From: an uncultured Bacilli bacterium
GTDB lineage: Bacteria > Bacillota_I > Bacilli_A > RF39 > UBA660
Reading direction: 5' to 3'
Assembly (NCBI GenBank): GCA_947628685.1
Contig: CANRAT010000026.1
Coordinates: 1-19,942 of the forward strand
Length of the DNA stretch: 19,942 nucleotides
Below, one piece after another: positions 6,627-14,462 of the stretch. The position numbers and the translations under genes are program-made. Below the pieces are notes generated by a model. That model was not told the DNA's origin, ran no database searches, and saw only the letters and a list, made by a program, of their open reading frames with translations. Within the stretch, counting starts at the first letter, position 1, and every line of letters begins with the position of its first letter.

Positions 6627-8714
6627 ATGATGAGTGTATTAGAGTATGCACAAGATGTTGACAAGACTGTAAGTGAAATATTAAATCTATGTAAGAAATT
6701 GAATATTCCTGTACTAGACGAAAATGATTCATTAGATGAAGAGGCAATAACTGAATTAGATAATATGATTGCCCTAGAAGATGACATGGATTTAGAATAT
6801 GAAGAAGAACTTATAGAAAAAGAAAATAGAAAACAAGATAATGAGATGGATTTTAAACCAAAGCAACAACCAATATTAAATAAAGTAAAAGTTAACAAAA
6901 AAGAACTTGCTAAAAAGAAAAAGGAAATGTATAAAAACAAAGAAAAACTTATAAGTAATGGACCAACTGTTGATAATAATGTAATTACTTATAAAGAAGG
7001 CATGACTATATCAGATTTAGCAAAAGCATTAAATGTACCTGCAAGTGAACTTATAAAGAAATTATTTATGCTTGGTATACTTGCAACAGTTAATAATAAA
7101 GTTGACTTTGATAATGCAGAACTTTTGGTAAGTGAATATAATAAAGAACTAAAAAAAGAAAAAATAATAGATGAAACTAAATTTGAAGAATTTGAAATAA
7201 AAGATAAAGAAGAAGATTTAGTAAAAAGACCTCCTGTAGTAACAATTATGGGACACGTAGATCACGGAAAAACTACACTTCTAGATACAATTAGAAAAAC
7301 TAATGTAGCAAGTGGTGAGGCTGGAGGTATCACACAAGCAATAAGCGCATATCAAGTAAAAGTTAAAGATGATTTAATAACATTTATAGATACACCAGGA
7401 CACGCAGCTTTTACTGAAATGCGTGCTCGTGGCGCTAGCATTACTGATATAGTAATCATAATAGTTGCTGCAGACGATGGTGTTATGCCTCAAACAAAAG
7501 AAGCAATAGACCATGCTAAAGCAGCAAATGTACCAATATTAGTCGCTATAAATAAAATAGATAAGCCAGGTGCTAATATAGAAAAGGTAATGAGTGAATT
7601 ATCAGATTATGGACTCACACCAGATGTATGGGGTGGAGATGTAGTATTTACAAATATAAGCGCTAAAACAGGAGAAGGAATTGATACTCTATTAGATAAT
7701 ATAATACTTGTTGCAGAAATGGAAGGCTATAAGGCAAATCCACATAGATATGCAAGTGGTAGTGTAGTAGAGTCTAGATTAGATAAACAAGTAGGACCTG
7801 TTGTTACAATACTTGTTCAAAATGGTACATTAAGACTTGGAGACCCTATAGTAGTTGGAACTTGTTTTGGTAAAGTTAGAACTTTAAAAAATGATAAAGG
7901 TGAAGAAATAACAAGCGCACTACCTAGTCAACCAGTTGAAATAACAGGTTTAAATGATACTCCAGAAGCAGGCGATAAATTTATGGCATTTGAAACAGAA
8001 AAGCAAGCAAGGAGTATTGGAGAGGCAAGAAAAGTAGAAGAGCATTTAAAACAAAATGCTAAAGGAACAGTATCCCTAGAAGATATTTTTGCTAAAATAA
8101 AAGAAGGAAATAAGGAAGTTAACGTAATAATTAAAGCAGATGTAAATGGATCAGCAGAAGCAGTTAAGAATTCTTTAGAAAAAATAGATGTAGATGGTGT
8201 TAAAGTAAAAGTATTAAGAAGTAGTGTAGGTGCAATTACTGAAAGTGATGTAGTACTTGCTAGTGCCTCAAATGCCATTATAATAGGATTTAATATAAGA
8301 CCTAGTAATTCTATAAAAGATTATGCTAAAGAACAAAATGTAGAGATAAGACTTTATGATATAATTTATAAAGCAGTTGAGGAAATGGAAGCAGCAATGA
8401 AGGGTATGCTAGATCCTGTTTATGAAGAAAAAGTAATGGGTAATGCAGAAGTAAGACAATTGTTTAAATTTTCTAAAGTTGGAACTATTGCAGGAAGTTA
8501 CATATTAGATGGAGTAATAAAATCTAATTCTAAAGCAAGAGTAATAAGAGATAGTGTAGTTATATATGATGGTGAAATTAATTCTATTCAAAGAGAAAAA
8601 GATGCTGTTAAAGAAGTTAAAAAAGGTTTAGAATGTGGTATTACAATATCTAATTTTAATGATATTAAACTAGGAGATATCATAGAAGCCTATGAAATGG
8701 TAGAGAAAAAATAA
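6627..8714 (+). CDS. infB: Translation initiation factor IF-2
   Basis: The protein has 695 residues. A charged N-terminal linker (1-110) holds acidic and then lysine-rich stretches. An IF2_N helical domain is at about 115-165 (ITYKEGMTISDLAKALNVPA). The GTPase domain has GHVDHGKTT at 209, DTPGHAAF, NKID and SAKTGEG. The beta-barrel and C2 initiator-tRNA-binding domains follow. IF-2 delivers initiator tRNA to the 30S subunit and promotes subunit joining. The frame is open back to a GTG at 6618, but that codon lies in the ribosome site AGAGGTGAT. The ATG at 6627 has proper spacing, and a second ATG follows directly at 6630. The linker is short, as in other low-GC Gram-positives. Confidence 0.96.
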   Translation: MMSVLEYAQDVDKTVSEILNLCKKLNIPVLDENDSLDEEAITELDNMIALEDDMDLEYEEELIEKENRKQDNEMDFKPKQQPILNKVKVNKKELAKKKKEMYKNKEKLISNGPTVDNNVITYKEGMTISDLAKALNVPASELIKKLFMLGILATVNNKVDFDNAELLVSEYNKELKKEKIIDETKFEEFEIKDKEEDLVKRPPVVTIMGHVDHGKTTLLDTIRKTNVASGEAGGITQAISAYQVKVKDDLITFIDTPGHAAFTEMRARGASITDIVIIIVAADDGVMPQTKEAIDHAKAANVPILVAINKIDKPGANIEKVMSELSDYGLTPDVWGGDVVFTNISAKTGEGIDTLLDNIILVAEMEGYKANPHRYASGSVVESRLDKQVGPVVTILVQNGTLRLGDPIVVGTCFGKVRTLKNDKGEEITSALPSQPVEITGLNDTPEAGDKFMAFETEKQARSIGEARKVEEHLKQNAKGTVSLEDIFAKIKEGNKEVNVIIKADVNGSAEAVKNSLEKIDVDGVKVKVLRSSVGAITESDVVLASASNAIIIGFNIRPSNSIKDYAKEQNVEIRLYDIIYKAVEEMEAAMKGMLDPVYEEKVMGNAEVRQLFKFSKVGTIAGSYILDGVIKSNSKARVIRDSVVIYDGEINSIQREKDAVKEVKKGLECGITISNFNDIKLGDIIEAYEMVEKK

Positions 8715-9049
8715 TGTCAATAAAAAACGATAGAATAGATAGTATAATGCAAAAAGAAATTAGCTATATCGTAGCTAATGAAGTAAAAAATCCTAATATT
8801 AAATTTGTGACTATAACAAATGTAGATGTTACAAATGATTTAAGTTATGCTAAAGTATATTTTACTACTTTAGATGATAAAGTAGAAACTTTAAAAGGAC
8901 TTAAGAGTGCAAAAGGATTTATAAGGAAGTCTTTAGCAGATACTTTAGAATTAAGACATATACCAGAGTTAGAGTTTATATATGACGAATCTATTGAATA
9001 TGGAAAAAGAATAGAAGATAAAATAAAAGAAATACACGATAATCAGTAG
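8714..9049 (+). CDS. rbfA: Ribosome-binding factor A
   Basis: This 111-residue single-domain KH-type protein has RbfA signatures: RIDSIMQKEISYIVANEV at the start, FVTITNVDVTNDLSYAKVYFT in the middle and LRHIPELEFIYDES toward the end. RbfA assists late 30S maturation and cold adaptation. Its ATG overlaps the infB stop (TAATG), the usual infB-rbfA coupling. It is the last gene of the operon, and only 9 bases separate it from a convergent gene. No strong terminator is visible there. Confidence 0.95.
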   Translation: MSIKNDRIDSIMQKEISYIVANEVKNPNIKFVTITNVDVTNDLSYAKVYFTTLDDKVETLKGLKSAKGFIRKSLADTLELRHIPELEFIYDESIEYGKRIEDKIKEIHDNQ

Positions 9050-9058
9050 TATTTCTTT

Positions 9059-9943
9059 TTAATTACTAGCTTCTTTATAAACATTCATATCAAAATTATG
9101 CTCTACACTATCAAGTTCTAATAACTGTTCGGTAGTAATCATAAAGAAATTATGAATTAAATATTGATTACCATCACTTGCAACAGGATCATCCCAAGTC
9201 ATATCTAAGTGATACCAAGTATTATCTAGTTTTACTAAATTCCAAACATGATTTTCAGATGTTATTTTATAATTTTGTATTCCAAGTGAATTTAAGTAAA
9301 TTGCCATAATATCGCTATATCCTCCACATATAGCCTTTCCTGTAGTTATAAGATTATATGCCGTATAAGAACTATCAGTAGAATTTTGATCATACTGTGT
9401 ATTATTTACAATATAGTCATGAAATATTTTAATTTTATCATAATCACTCATATCACTATTTAAATTAGTATTTATAAATTTATTAATATAATTTTTAATA
9501 TAACTAATTTCTAAATCATTATATGACTTTTTAACTTTAACAGTTATTTTACCACTTTTTGTAATATCAATATTTATAGTATCAAAAGAATTATAAGGAT
9601 GTACAAAATTATTAATATCAGATATTTTGACATCATCGTTTATTAAATTTTTAACATCATCTGTACAATTACTATAATCACAGTAAAATGAGTAAGTATC
9701 ATCTCCGCTATTTAATATAGTATAAAAAATATTTAAAACATCTTGATAATTTTTAACTTTATCTACATCAGTATTTTGTACATATGAATAATCATAATTA
9801 AGATAATATTCATTATATGTTAAAACTTTATTACTTCCCTGATAAATAATATTATCAGATATATAGTTTGCAATATCATTTCTATAAATATAGACCACTA
9901 TTACTAGACAAATCATAAAACATATTTTAATTAAATCTTTCAT
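9059..9943 (-). CDS. Membrane-anchored transglutaminase-like protein
   Basis: The protein has 294 residues. An N-terminal hydrophobic segment (about 5-20) preceded by lysines looks like an uncleaved signal anchor, so the rest is outside the membrane. The C-terminal third carries a transglutaminase-like papain-fold triad: Cys206 in GKAICGGYS, His232 in ENHVWN and Asp247 in YHLDMTWDDP. The region from about 25 to 160 is unassigned and rich in N, D and Y. Bacterial members are mostly proteases or peptidoglycan-associated hydrolases of uncertain substrate. It might act on surface proteins or wall peptides, but nothing in the sequence names a target. It has its own promoter and is convergent with rbfA. 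Confidence 0.8.
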   Translation of the reverse strand: MKDLIKICFMICLVIVVYIYRNDIANYISDNIIYQGSNKVLTYNEYYLNYDYSYVQNTDVDKVKNYQDVLNIFYTILNSGDDTYSFYCDYSNCTDDVKNLINDDVKISDINNFVHPYNSFDTINIDITKSGKITVKVKKSYNDLEISYIKNYINKFINTNLNSDMSDYDKIKIFHDYIVNNTQYDQNSTDSSYTAYNLITTGKAICGGYSDIMAIYLNSLGIQNYKITSENHVWNLVKLDNTWYHLDMTWDDPVASDGNQYLIHNFFMITTEQLLELDSVEHNFDMNVYKEASN

Positions 9944-9958
9944 AGCATCACCAATTTA

Positions 9959-9986
9959 ATTATATCATAATATAATTTATTCTCAA
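9959..9986 (-). promoter_or_regulatory. Promoter of the transglutaminase-like gene
   Basis: On the minus strand, TTGAGA (9981-9986) and TATAAT (9959-9964) are separated by 16 bases, with an extended -10 TGA. The predicted 5' leader is only about 9 bases, just enough for the GGTGAT ribosome site. Confidence 0.6.
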
Positions 9987-10016
9987 GTATAAACTTTAAA
10001 ACTATTAAAACTTTAC

Positions 10017-10041
10017 AAAAAAAAGAAGTAAACCTTACTCC
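10017..10041 (-). terminator. Intrinsic terminator after rpsT
   Basis: Read on the minus strand, a 7-bp stem (one G-T pair) with a GGT loop is followed by eight Ts. The rpsT TAA stop codon is part of the stem. Confidence 0.75.
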
Positions 10042-10298
10042 ATTGAATTTACTTTTTTACTTAATCTTGATTTATTTCTCGCACATGTGTTTTTAGAAGC
10101 AATTCCTTTTGCGCTTGCTTTATCAATTGCTTTAATAGCGACTTTTAATTTTTCTTCTGCTTTTTGTTTATCTTTAACAGCTACTGCTCTTTCAACATTT
10201 TTAATAGCAGTTTTCATGCACGCACCACATTCATTATTAACTTTTTCCTTTTTTACATTAACTAAAACTCTTTTTTTAGCATTCTTTAAATTTGGCAT
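10035..10298 (-). CDS. rpsT: Small ribosomal subunit protein bS20
   Basis: This 87-residue, very lysine-rich helical protein has the bS20 layout: MPNLKNAKKR at the start, AIKAIDKASAKGI in the middle and KNTCARNKSRLSKKVN at the end. bS20 binds 16S rRNA early in 30S assembly. The frame is open 33 codons further upstream, but that region holds the promoter. The ATG at 10298 has a consensus AGGAGGTGA ribosome site. Residues around 24-28 are ECGACMK, where cysteines are unusual for this protein. It is back to back with gpr, an arrangement also known in Bacillus. Confidence 0.93.
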   Translation of the reverse strand: MPNLKNAKKRVLVNVKKEKVNNECGACMKTAIKNVERAVAVKDKQKAEEKLKVAIKAIDKASAKGIASKNTCARNKSRLSKKVNSME

Positions 10299-10326
10299 AA
10301 GTTCACCTCCTAAGACATACAAACAT

Positions 10327-10355
10327 ATTTTAACAAAAAATCTTAAAAAATGCAA
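10327..10355 (-). promoter_or_regulatory. Promoter of rpsT
   Basis: On the minus strand, TTGCAT (10350-10355), a 17-base spacer and TAAAAT (10327-10332) with an extended -10 TG lie about 29 bases before the start codon. Confidence 0.6.
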
Positions 10356-10395
10356 TAAAATAAACAAAAATGTTAAAAATAATAAGGGTGATTTC

Positions 10396-11415
10396 ATGGA
10401 TAAAGATGTAGATTTAAGTAAATATCAAATTAGAACAGACTTAGCGATTGATTATGTTGAAGATGAAGTTGAATTAAATGGAGTTAAACATAAAACTGAA
10501 ATTATAGATGGAATTAAAGTTACGAATGTTGAGTTAGAAGAAGTTAATGCATTAAATAAGAAAAAGGGTAAGTATATCACACTAGAGTTTGATGATGTAA
10601 CAGATAATTCAAATAGAAAAAAGATAATAAAAACTCTTACATTTGTATTAAAAAAACTAATACATCCTAAAAAGAATTCTTTTGGATTAATAGTTGGTCT
10701 AGGAAATGATAAGTCTACTCCTGATTCTTTAGGACCACTTGTAGTTAATAATATTATTGTAACTAATCACTTATACCTATTAAATGAATTAAGCAATAAC
10801 TATAAAAGAGTTGCTGCATTTAGTCCGGGTGTTATGGGTGAAACTGGAATTGAAACTAGTGATATTATAAAAGGAGTAGTAAATAACATTAATCCTAGTT
10901 ATTTAATAGTTATTGATTCACTTGCAAGTAAATCTATTGAAAGATTAAATAAAACAATACAAATAACTGATACAGGAATACATCCTGGTAGTGGGATAGG
11001 TAATAAAAGAAAAGAAATAAGTATTGATACATTAGGTATACCTGTAATTGCAATAGGTGTTCCAACAGTAGTAGATGCAACAGTTATAGTATCAGATACA
11101 ATAAACTTTATCTATAAAAATTATGCATTTAATAAAGAATATATGAATGACCCTAAAAGTAAACTAACATTTAATAACGTAAATTATTTGAATAAAAAAG
11201 TAAAAGTAGATAGTTTAGATAAAGAAAAATTACTAGGACTTGTTGGTACATTAAGTGAAGAAGAATTACAAACTCTTATATATGAAGTGTTAAATCCAAT
11301 AGGATATAATTTAATGGTAACACCAAAAGAAATTGATTTTGTAATTCAAAAATTATCAGAAATTGTATCAGTTTCCATAAATAATTCTATTCATAATATT
11401 GACAAAAGTAAATAA
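10396..11415 (+). CDS. gpr: GPR, spore germination endoprotease
   Basis: This 339-residue protein matches GPR, which degrades the small acid-soluble DNA-protecting proteins when a spore germinates. The N-terminal DLSKYQIRTDLAID contains the self-cleavage region that turns the zymogen into active enzyme. Later blocks are GLGNDKSTPDSLGP (Asp110) and VIDSLASKS (Asp174). Their spacing agrees with the two catalytic aspartates known from Bacillus GPR. TGIHPGSGIGNKRKEIS is a further family block. The length is a little under the Bacillus protein (about 370). The frame continues upstream over rpsT, but the ATG at 10396 with AAGGGTGAT ahead of it fits the family N-terminus. No sigma-A promoter is evident in the 97-base gap, which suits late forespore control. 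Confidence 0.93.
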   Translation: MDKDVDLSKYQIRTDLAIDYVEDEVELNGVKHKTEIIDGIKVTNVELEEVNALNKKKGKYITLEFDDVTDNSNRKKIIKTLTFVLKKLIHPKKNSFGLIVGLGNDKSTPDSLGPLVVNNIIVTNHLYLLNELSNNYKRVAAFSPGVMGETGIETSDIIKGVVNNINPSYLIVIDSLASKSIERLNKTIQITDTGIHPGSGIGNKRKEISIDTLGIPVIAIGVPTVVDATVIVSDTINFIYKNYAFNKEYMNDPKSKLTFNNVNYLNKKVKVDSLDKEKLLGLVGTLSEEELQTLIYEVLNPIGYNLMVTPKEIDFVIQKLSEIVSVSINNSIHNIDKSK

Positions 11416-11428
11416 AAAGTGATACTAT
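11399..11428 (+). promoter_or_regulatory. Promoter of pilin-like genes 1-2, inside the end of gpr
   Basis: A TTGACA (11399-11404), an 18-base spacer and a TACTAT (11423-11428) are seen. The -35 lies in the last codons of gpr. The -10 is the left arm of a 6-bp hairpin that ends at 11438. Confidence 0.65.
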
Positions 11429-11456
11429 ATAAATAGTAGGGCAAGGTGGTGAGAAA

Positions 11457-11870
11457 GTGAAAAACAAAGGTTTTACTTTAATAGAGTTATTAGCAGTAAT
11501 CGTAATACTAGCAATTATTGCACTTATAGCAACACCAATCATCTTAGGAATTATTAATGATGCAAGGACACAAGCGAGAAAACGTTCAGCAGAATTAGCA
11601 TATACAGGAGTTGAATATGCAATTACATCATATATGTATAGTAATGGTGGACAAGTACCAAGTTCAGTAAAGGCTCTTGAACCATATTTTAAAGTTGAAA
11701 ATGTAAATTTAGTTGTACCAAGTGAAAGTGAAAATAATAATAAAGGAACAATCAAAGAAAATGGAGCGGCTGATGATACAAAATTATGTGATATTACATA
11801 CGAAACTGGTAAATTTACTGTTACTTGTGAAGGTTTAATAGATGAGCCAAAAACAATAACATTAAGTTAA
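11457..11870 (+). CDS. Type IV pilin-like protein 1 (family A)
   Basis: This 137-residue prepilin has a four-residue charged leader, then G5|F6 as prepilin-peptidase site and E10 at mature position +5. A 22-residue hydrophobic helix follows, then a basic helix (ARTQARKRSAEL). Class III signal and helix are the standard start of type IV pilins and pseudopilins, which form filaments from the membrane. The family-A tail begins AITSYMY, contains FKVENV, carries Cys111 and Cys124 (probable disulfide) and ends KTITLS. An asparagine- and serine-rich loop at 89-97 is the longest in family A. The start is GTG, 7 bases after AAGGTGGTGAG. It has INDAR, as in family B, whereas the other A genes have INDSR, a possible trace of recombination. 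It is first of a two-gene unit with gene 2. Confidence 0.88.
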   Translation: MKNKGFTLIELLAVIVILAIIALIATPIILGIINDARTQARKRSAELAYTGVEYAITSYMYSNGGQVPSSVKALEPYFKVENVNLVVPSESENNNKGTIKENGAADDTKLCDITYETGKFTVTCEGLIDEPKTITLS

Positions 11871-11903
11871 TAAAAATTTTAAATATAATAAGGAGATGGG
11901 AAA

Positions 11904-12353
11904 GTGAAGAATAAAGGATTTACTTTAATAGAATTACTTGCAGTAATCGTAATACTAGCAATCATTGCATTAATAGCAACTCCAATCATCTTAGGAATAA
12001 TCAATGATGCAAGAGAGCAAGCAAAAAAACGTTCAGCAGAATTAGTGTATACAGGAGTTGAATATGCATATACAACATCATTATATAAAGGAACAGATGG
12101 AGCAACAATAACAGATCCAACTTTAGAAACAATATCAAAAAATATAAACATAGAAAACGTTCAAAAGTCAAATGTTACACTTAATACTGGTAATAGTGAG
12201 TTAACAATTACAACAGATGATGGTGTTGTTTGCAAAGTTTCAGGAGATAATGCAACTGGTTTTAAAATTAAATGTGGAGACAGTTCAGATGATGATAAAT
12301 ATCTAACTGAAAAGACTATTGCAACTACAACTTCTACACCATCAAGTGATTAA
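11904..12353 (+). CDS. Type IV pilin-like protein 2 (family B)
   Basis: This 149-residue prepilin has the same leader, cleavage site and helix as gene 1. The family-B tail begins AYTTSLYKG and contains DGATITDPTLETIS, then NINIENVQ. Cys110 and Cys124 flank a short loop, and the tail ends in a serine/threonine-rich stretch (TTSTPSSD). It is the only family-B member with a GTG start, placed after AAGGAGATGG. It follows gene 1 by 33 bases without a clear promoter and is closed by a strong terminator, so genes 1 and 2 form one transcription unit with one pilin of each family. Protein 3 is its closest relative in the array. Confidence 0.88.
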   Translation: MKNKGFTLIELLAVIVILAIIALIATPIILGIINDAREQAKKRSAELVYTGVEYAYTTSLYKGTDGATITDPTLETISKNINIENVQKSNVTLNTGNSELTITTDDGVVCKVSGDNATGFKIKCGDSSDDDKYLTEKTIATTTSTPSSD

Positions 12354-12355
12354 TT

Positions 12356-12382
12356 ATGTTAGAAAATAATCTAACATTTTTT
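12356..12382 (+). terminator. Terminator after pilin-like gene 2
   Basis: A perfect 8-bp stem (ATGTTAGA at 12356-12363, TCTAACAT at 12370-12377) with a 6-base loop is followed by a T run, three bases after the gene 2 stop. Confidence 0.85.
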
Positions 12383-12452
12383 GTGAAATTGTATAAATTA
12401 AAAAAACTAATTGTATTATGATAAATTTATATTATATGAAAGAGGTGATAAA

Positions 12453-12896
12453 ATGAAGAATAAAGGATTTACATTAATAGAGTTACTTGCAGTAATCGTA
12501 ATATTAGCAATAATTGCACTTATTGCAACTCCAATTATTTTAGGAATAATTAATGATGCAAGGGAACAAGCAAAAAAACGTTCAGCAGAATTAGTATATA
12601 CAGGGGTTGAATATGCATATACAACATCATTATATAAAGGTGTAGATGGAGCAACAATAACAGATCCAACTTTAGAAACAATATCAAAAAATATAAATAT
12701 AGAAAACGTTCAAAGATCTAATATAAATCTTACTGATTCAAATAGCAAATTAACAATTACAACAGATGATGGTGTTGTTTGTACTGTTACAGGAAATAAT
12801 ACAGAAGGCTTTAAAATTAAATGTGGAGATAAAACAACTGATAATAAATATTTAAATGAAAAAACAATAGCTACTACAACTTCAGTTAAAGAATAA
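12453..12896 (+). CDS. Type IV pilin-like protein 3 (family B)
   Basis: This 147-residue prepilin is read from the ATG at 12453, 4 bases after AGAGGTGA. A TTG at 12411 would add 14 residues with no pilin character and is rejected. Tail residues 58-86 are nearly identical to protein 2 (one change, T64 to V). They then diverge around 88-97 (RSNINLTDSN), the region that differs most among family-B members. Cys110 and Cys124 are kept. No convincing promoter was found in the 70 bases after the previous terminator, although AT-rich -10-like sequences are present. It is probably transcribed with gene 4. Confidence 0.87.
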   Translation: MKNKGFTLIELLAVIVILAIIALIATPIILGIINDAREQAKKRSAELVYTGVEYAYTTSLYKGVDGATITDPTLETISKNINIENVQRSNINLTDSNSKLTITTDDGVVCTVTGNNTEGFKIKCGDKTTDNKYLNEKTIATTTSVKE

Positions 12897-12945
12897 TTGA
12901 AACTATATTAAAAAAATTTTAAATTATAATAAGTGAGGTGAGAGA

Positions 12946-13353
12946 GTGAAAAATAAAGGTTTTACTTTGATAGAATTACTAGCAGTAATCGTAATATTAG
13001 CAATAATCGCACTTATTGCTACTCCAATCATTTTAGGAATAATTAATGATTCAAGGACACAAGCAAGAAAACGTTCAGCAGAACTAGCATATACAGGAGT
13101 TGAGTATGCAATTACATCATATATGTATAGTAAAAATGGACAAGTTCCAAAAACAGTTGCTGAACTTGAACCATATTTTAAAGTAGAAAATGTGACACTA
13201 ACAGTATCAAATGGTGAAGGAAAAATAAAAGAAAATGGCGCTAAAGATGACGCTAATCCTTTATGCACAATTGCTTTAACAACAGATAGTAAAGGCTTCA
13301 CCGTTACTTGTGATGGTTTAATGGATACAAAGACAATAACATTAAGTGAATAA
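12946..13353 (+). CDS. Type IV pilin-like protein 4 (family A)
   Basis: This 135-residue prepilin has a GTG start, 6 bases after GTGAGGTGAG. The helix-following segment is INDSRTQARKRSAELAY, as in other A members. The tail has AITSYMYSKNGQVP, LEPYFKVENVTLTV and a GKIKENGAKDDAN loop. Cys107 and Cys122 are 14 residues apart, and it ends KTITLSE. The 49-base gap to gene 3 resembles the gene 1|2 gap (an A-T block ending ATAATAAG), so the genes 3-4 spacer is a copy of that one although the gene order is B-A here and A-B there. Confidence 0.87.
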   Translation: MKNKGFTLIELLAVIVILAIIALIATPIILGIINDSRTQARKRSAELAYTGVEYAITSYMYSKNGQVPKTVAELEPYFKVENVTLTVSNGEGKIKENGAKDDANPLCTIALTTDSKGFTVTCDGLMDTKTITLSE

Positions 13354-13359
13354 TTAATA

Positions 13360-13380
13360 AACTCAAGTAATTGAGTTTTT
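13360..13380 (+). terminator. Terminator after pilin-like gene 4
   Basis: A 7-bp stem (AACTCAA at 13360-13366, TTGAGTT at 13371-13377) with a GTAA loop leads into Ts. It closes the genes 3-4 unit. Confidence 0.8.
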
Positions 13381-13420
13381 ACTTTGTAAATATTTTGTGA
13401 ACAAACGCTGCACAAACTTA

Positions 13421-13449
13421 TTGACAAACAAGTTGTATTCTAGTATACT
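13421..13449 (+). promoter_or_regulatory. Consensus promoter of pilin-like genes 5-6
   Basis: A TTGACA (13421-13426), a 17-base spacer and a TATACT (13444-13449) are seen. The stretch from about 13417 to the start codon is almost identical to that before gene 7. Around the -35 lies an imperfect inverted repeat (ACTTATT/AACAAGT, one mismatch) that is perfect and longer in the gene 7 copy. Confidence 0.85.
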
Positions 13450-13477
13450 TTAAAGTAGAAAGTAAGGCGGTGAGATA

Positions 13478-13927
13478 ATGAAGAATAAAGGATTTACATT
13501 AATAGAGTTACTAGCAGTAATCGTAATATTAGCAATAATAGCACTTATTGCAACACCAATCATTTTAGGAATAATTAATGATGCAAGAGAACAGGCAAAG
13601 AAACGCTCAGCAGAATTAGTATATACAGGAGTTGAATATGCATATACTGAAGCATTATATAAAGGAGCAGATGGAGCAACAATAACAGATCCAACTTTAG
13701 AAACAATATCAGAAAATATAAATATAGAAAATGTACAAAAAGATAATGTAACTCTTGATACTGATAAAACGACATTAACAATTAAGACAAGCGATGGAGT
13801 AATATGTACTGTTACAGGAAATAATGCAGAAGGATTTAAAATTAAATGTGGAGATGGAACAGAGGGTAATGAGGCAAAATATTTAAGTGAAAAAACTATT
13901 GCAACTACAGCAAAAACTTCAGAATAA
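13478..13927 (+). CDS. Type IV pilin-like protein 5 (family B)
   Basis: This 149-residue prepilin has an ATG start after AAGGCGGTGAG. The tail begins AYTEALYKGADG, a variant shared with protein 8, then follows proteins 2 and 3 through DPTLETIS and NINIENVQ. Cys110 and Cys124 flank the loop TVTGNNAEGFKIK, which is almost that of protein 3. An extra GTEGNEAK segment comes before the conserved KYLSEKTIATT. Its own strong promoter makes it the head of a unit with gene 6, in B-A order. Confidence 0.88.
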   Translation: MKNKGFTLIELLAVIVILAIIALIATPIILGIINDAREQAKKRSAELVYTGVEYAYTEALYKGADGATITDPTLETISENINIENVQKDNVTLDTDKTTLTIKTSDGVICTVTGNNAEGFKIKCGDGTEGNEAKYLSEKTIATTAKTSE

Positions 13928-13983
13928 CAACTTTCATAAAATCGTTTAAGAAATATTAGAGTTTTAGTTAGAGAGGTGATAAA

Positions 13984-14373
13984 GTGAAAAATAAAGGATT
14001 TACATTAATAGAGTTACTTGCAGTAATAGTAATACTAGCAATAATTGCACTAATCGCAACTCCAATCATCTTAGGAATAATCAATGATTCAAGGACACAA
14101 GCAAAGAAACGTTCAGCAGAACTAGCATATACAGGAGTTGAGTATGCAATAACATCATATATGTATAATAATAATGGAAAAGTACCAACAACGGTTGATG
14201 AAATCGATGACTTCTTTAAAGTTGAGAATGTAACATTAACTTTAGATAATAGTACTTGGAAGATTAAAGAAAATGGTTCAAATACTGAATTATGTACAGT
14301 TACTTATGATAATGGCGCATTTAAAGTTGCTTGTCCAAATTTAATGGAAGAAAAAACAATAACGTTAAGTTAA
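13984..14373 (+). CDS. Type IV pilin-like protein 6 (family A)
   Basis: At 129 residues this is the shortest of the nine. The GTG start follows AGAGGTGAT. The segment after the helix is a hybrid, INDSRTQAKKRSAELAY, with the K of family B in an otherwise family-A context. The tail has AITSYMYNNNGKVP, IDDFFKVENVTLTL and a compact loop with the only tryptophan in the array (TW at 91-92). Cys104 and Cys117 are kept, and it ends MEEKTITLS as in protein 9. The 56-base gap to gene 5 resembles the gene 7|8 gap. Confidence 0.87.
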   Translation: MKNKGFTLIELLAVIVILAIIALIATPIILGIINDSRTQAKKRSAELAYTGVEYAITSYMYNNNGKVPTTVDEIDDFFKVENVTLTLDNSTWKIKENGSNTELCTVTYDNGAFKVACPNLMEEKTITLS

Positions 14374-14395
14374 TAGTAAACTAAGGCTTAAAAGA

Positions 14396-14423
14396 ATACA
14401 ACTTATTGACAAATAAGTTGTAT
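14396..14423. repeat. Perfect 12-bp inverted repeat overlapping a -35 box
   Basis: ATACAACTTATT (14396-14407), the 4-base centre GACA and the exact complement (14412-14423) form a strong hairpin, followed by TTTTAG. It lies after gene 6 and contains the TTGACA of the gene 7 promoter in its left arm and loop. It can act as a terminator for genes 5-6, as an operator for a dimeric regulator at the gene 7 promoter, or both. Confidence 0.85.
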
Positions 14424-14434
14424 TTTAGTATACT
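14406..14434 (+). promoter_or_regulatory. Consensus promoter of pilin-like genes 7-9
   Basis: A TTGACA (14406-14411), a 17-base spacer and a TATACT (14429-14434) are seen. It is a near-exact duplicate of the gene 5 promoter, including the downstream leader AAAGTAGAAAGTAAGGCGG. Confidence 0.85.
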
Positions 14435-14462
14435 TTAAAGTAGAAAGTAAGGCGGTGAGAAA

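Noticed and set aside
9047..9068. Terminator between rbfA and the transglutaminase-like gene
   Set aside because: Only a 5-bp stem (TAGTA/TACTA) with a 12-base loop is present, too weak to call.
10087..10395. Upstream extension of the gpr reading frame across rpsT
   Set aside because: It runs antisense through rpsT. The GPR N-terminus (DLSKYQIRTDLA) and a ribosome site place the start at 10396.
10299..10395. Forespore (sigma-G type) promoter for gpr
   Set aside because: A TGCAATA-like -35 is present, but no matching CATACTA-like -10 could be found at proper distance.
12411..12452. Extended N-terminus of pilin-like gene 3 from a TTG start
   Set aside because: The extra 14 residues have no counterpart in the other eight genes, and the extension covers the AGAGGTGA ribosome site of the ATG at 12453.
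12383..12452. A promoter for pilin-like genes 3-4
   Set aside because: Several TATTAT-like -10 sequences occur but none has an acceptable -35 at 16-18 bases. The unit may be driven weakly or by read-through.
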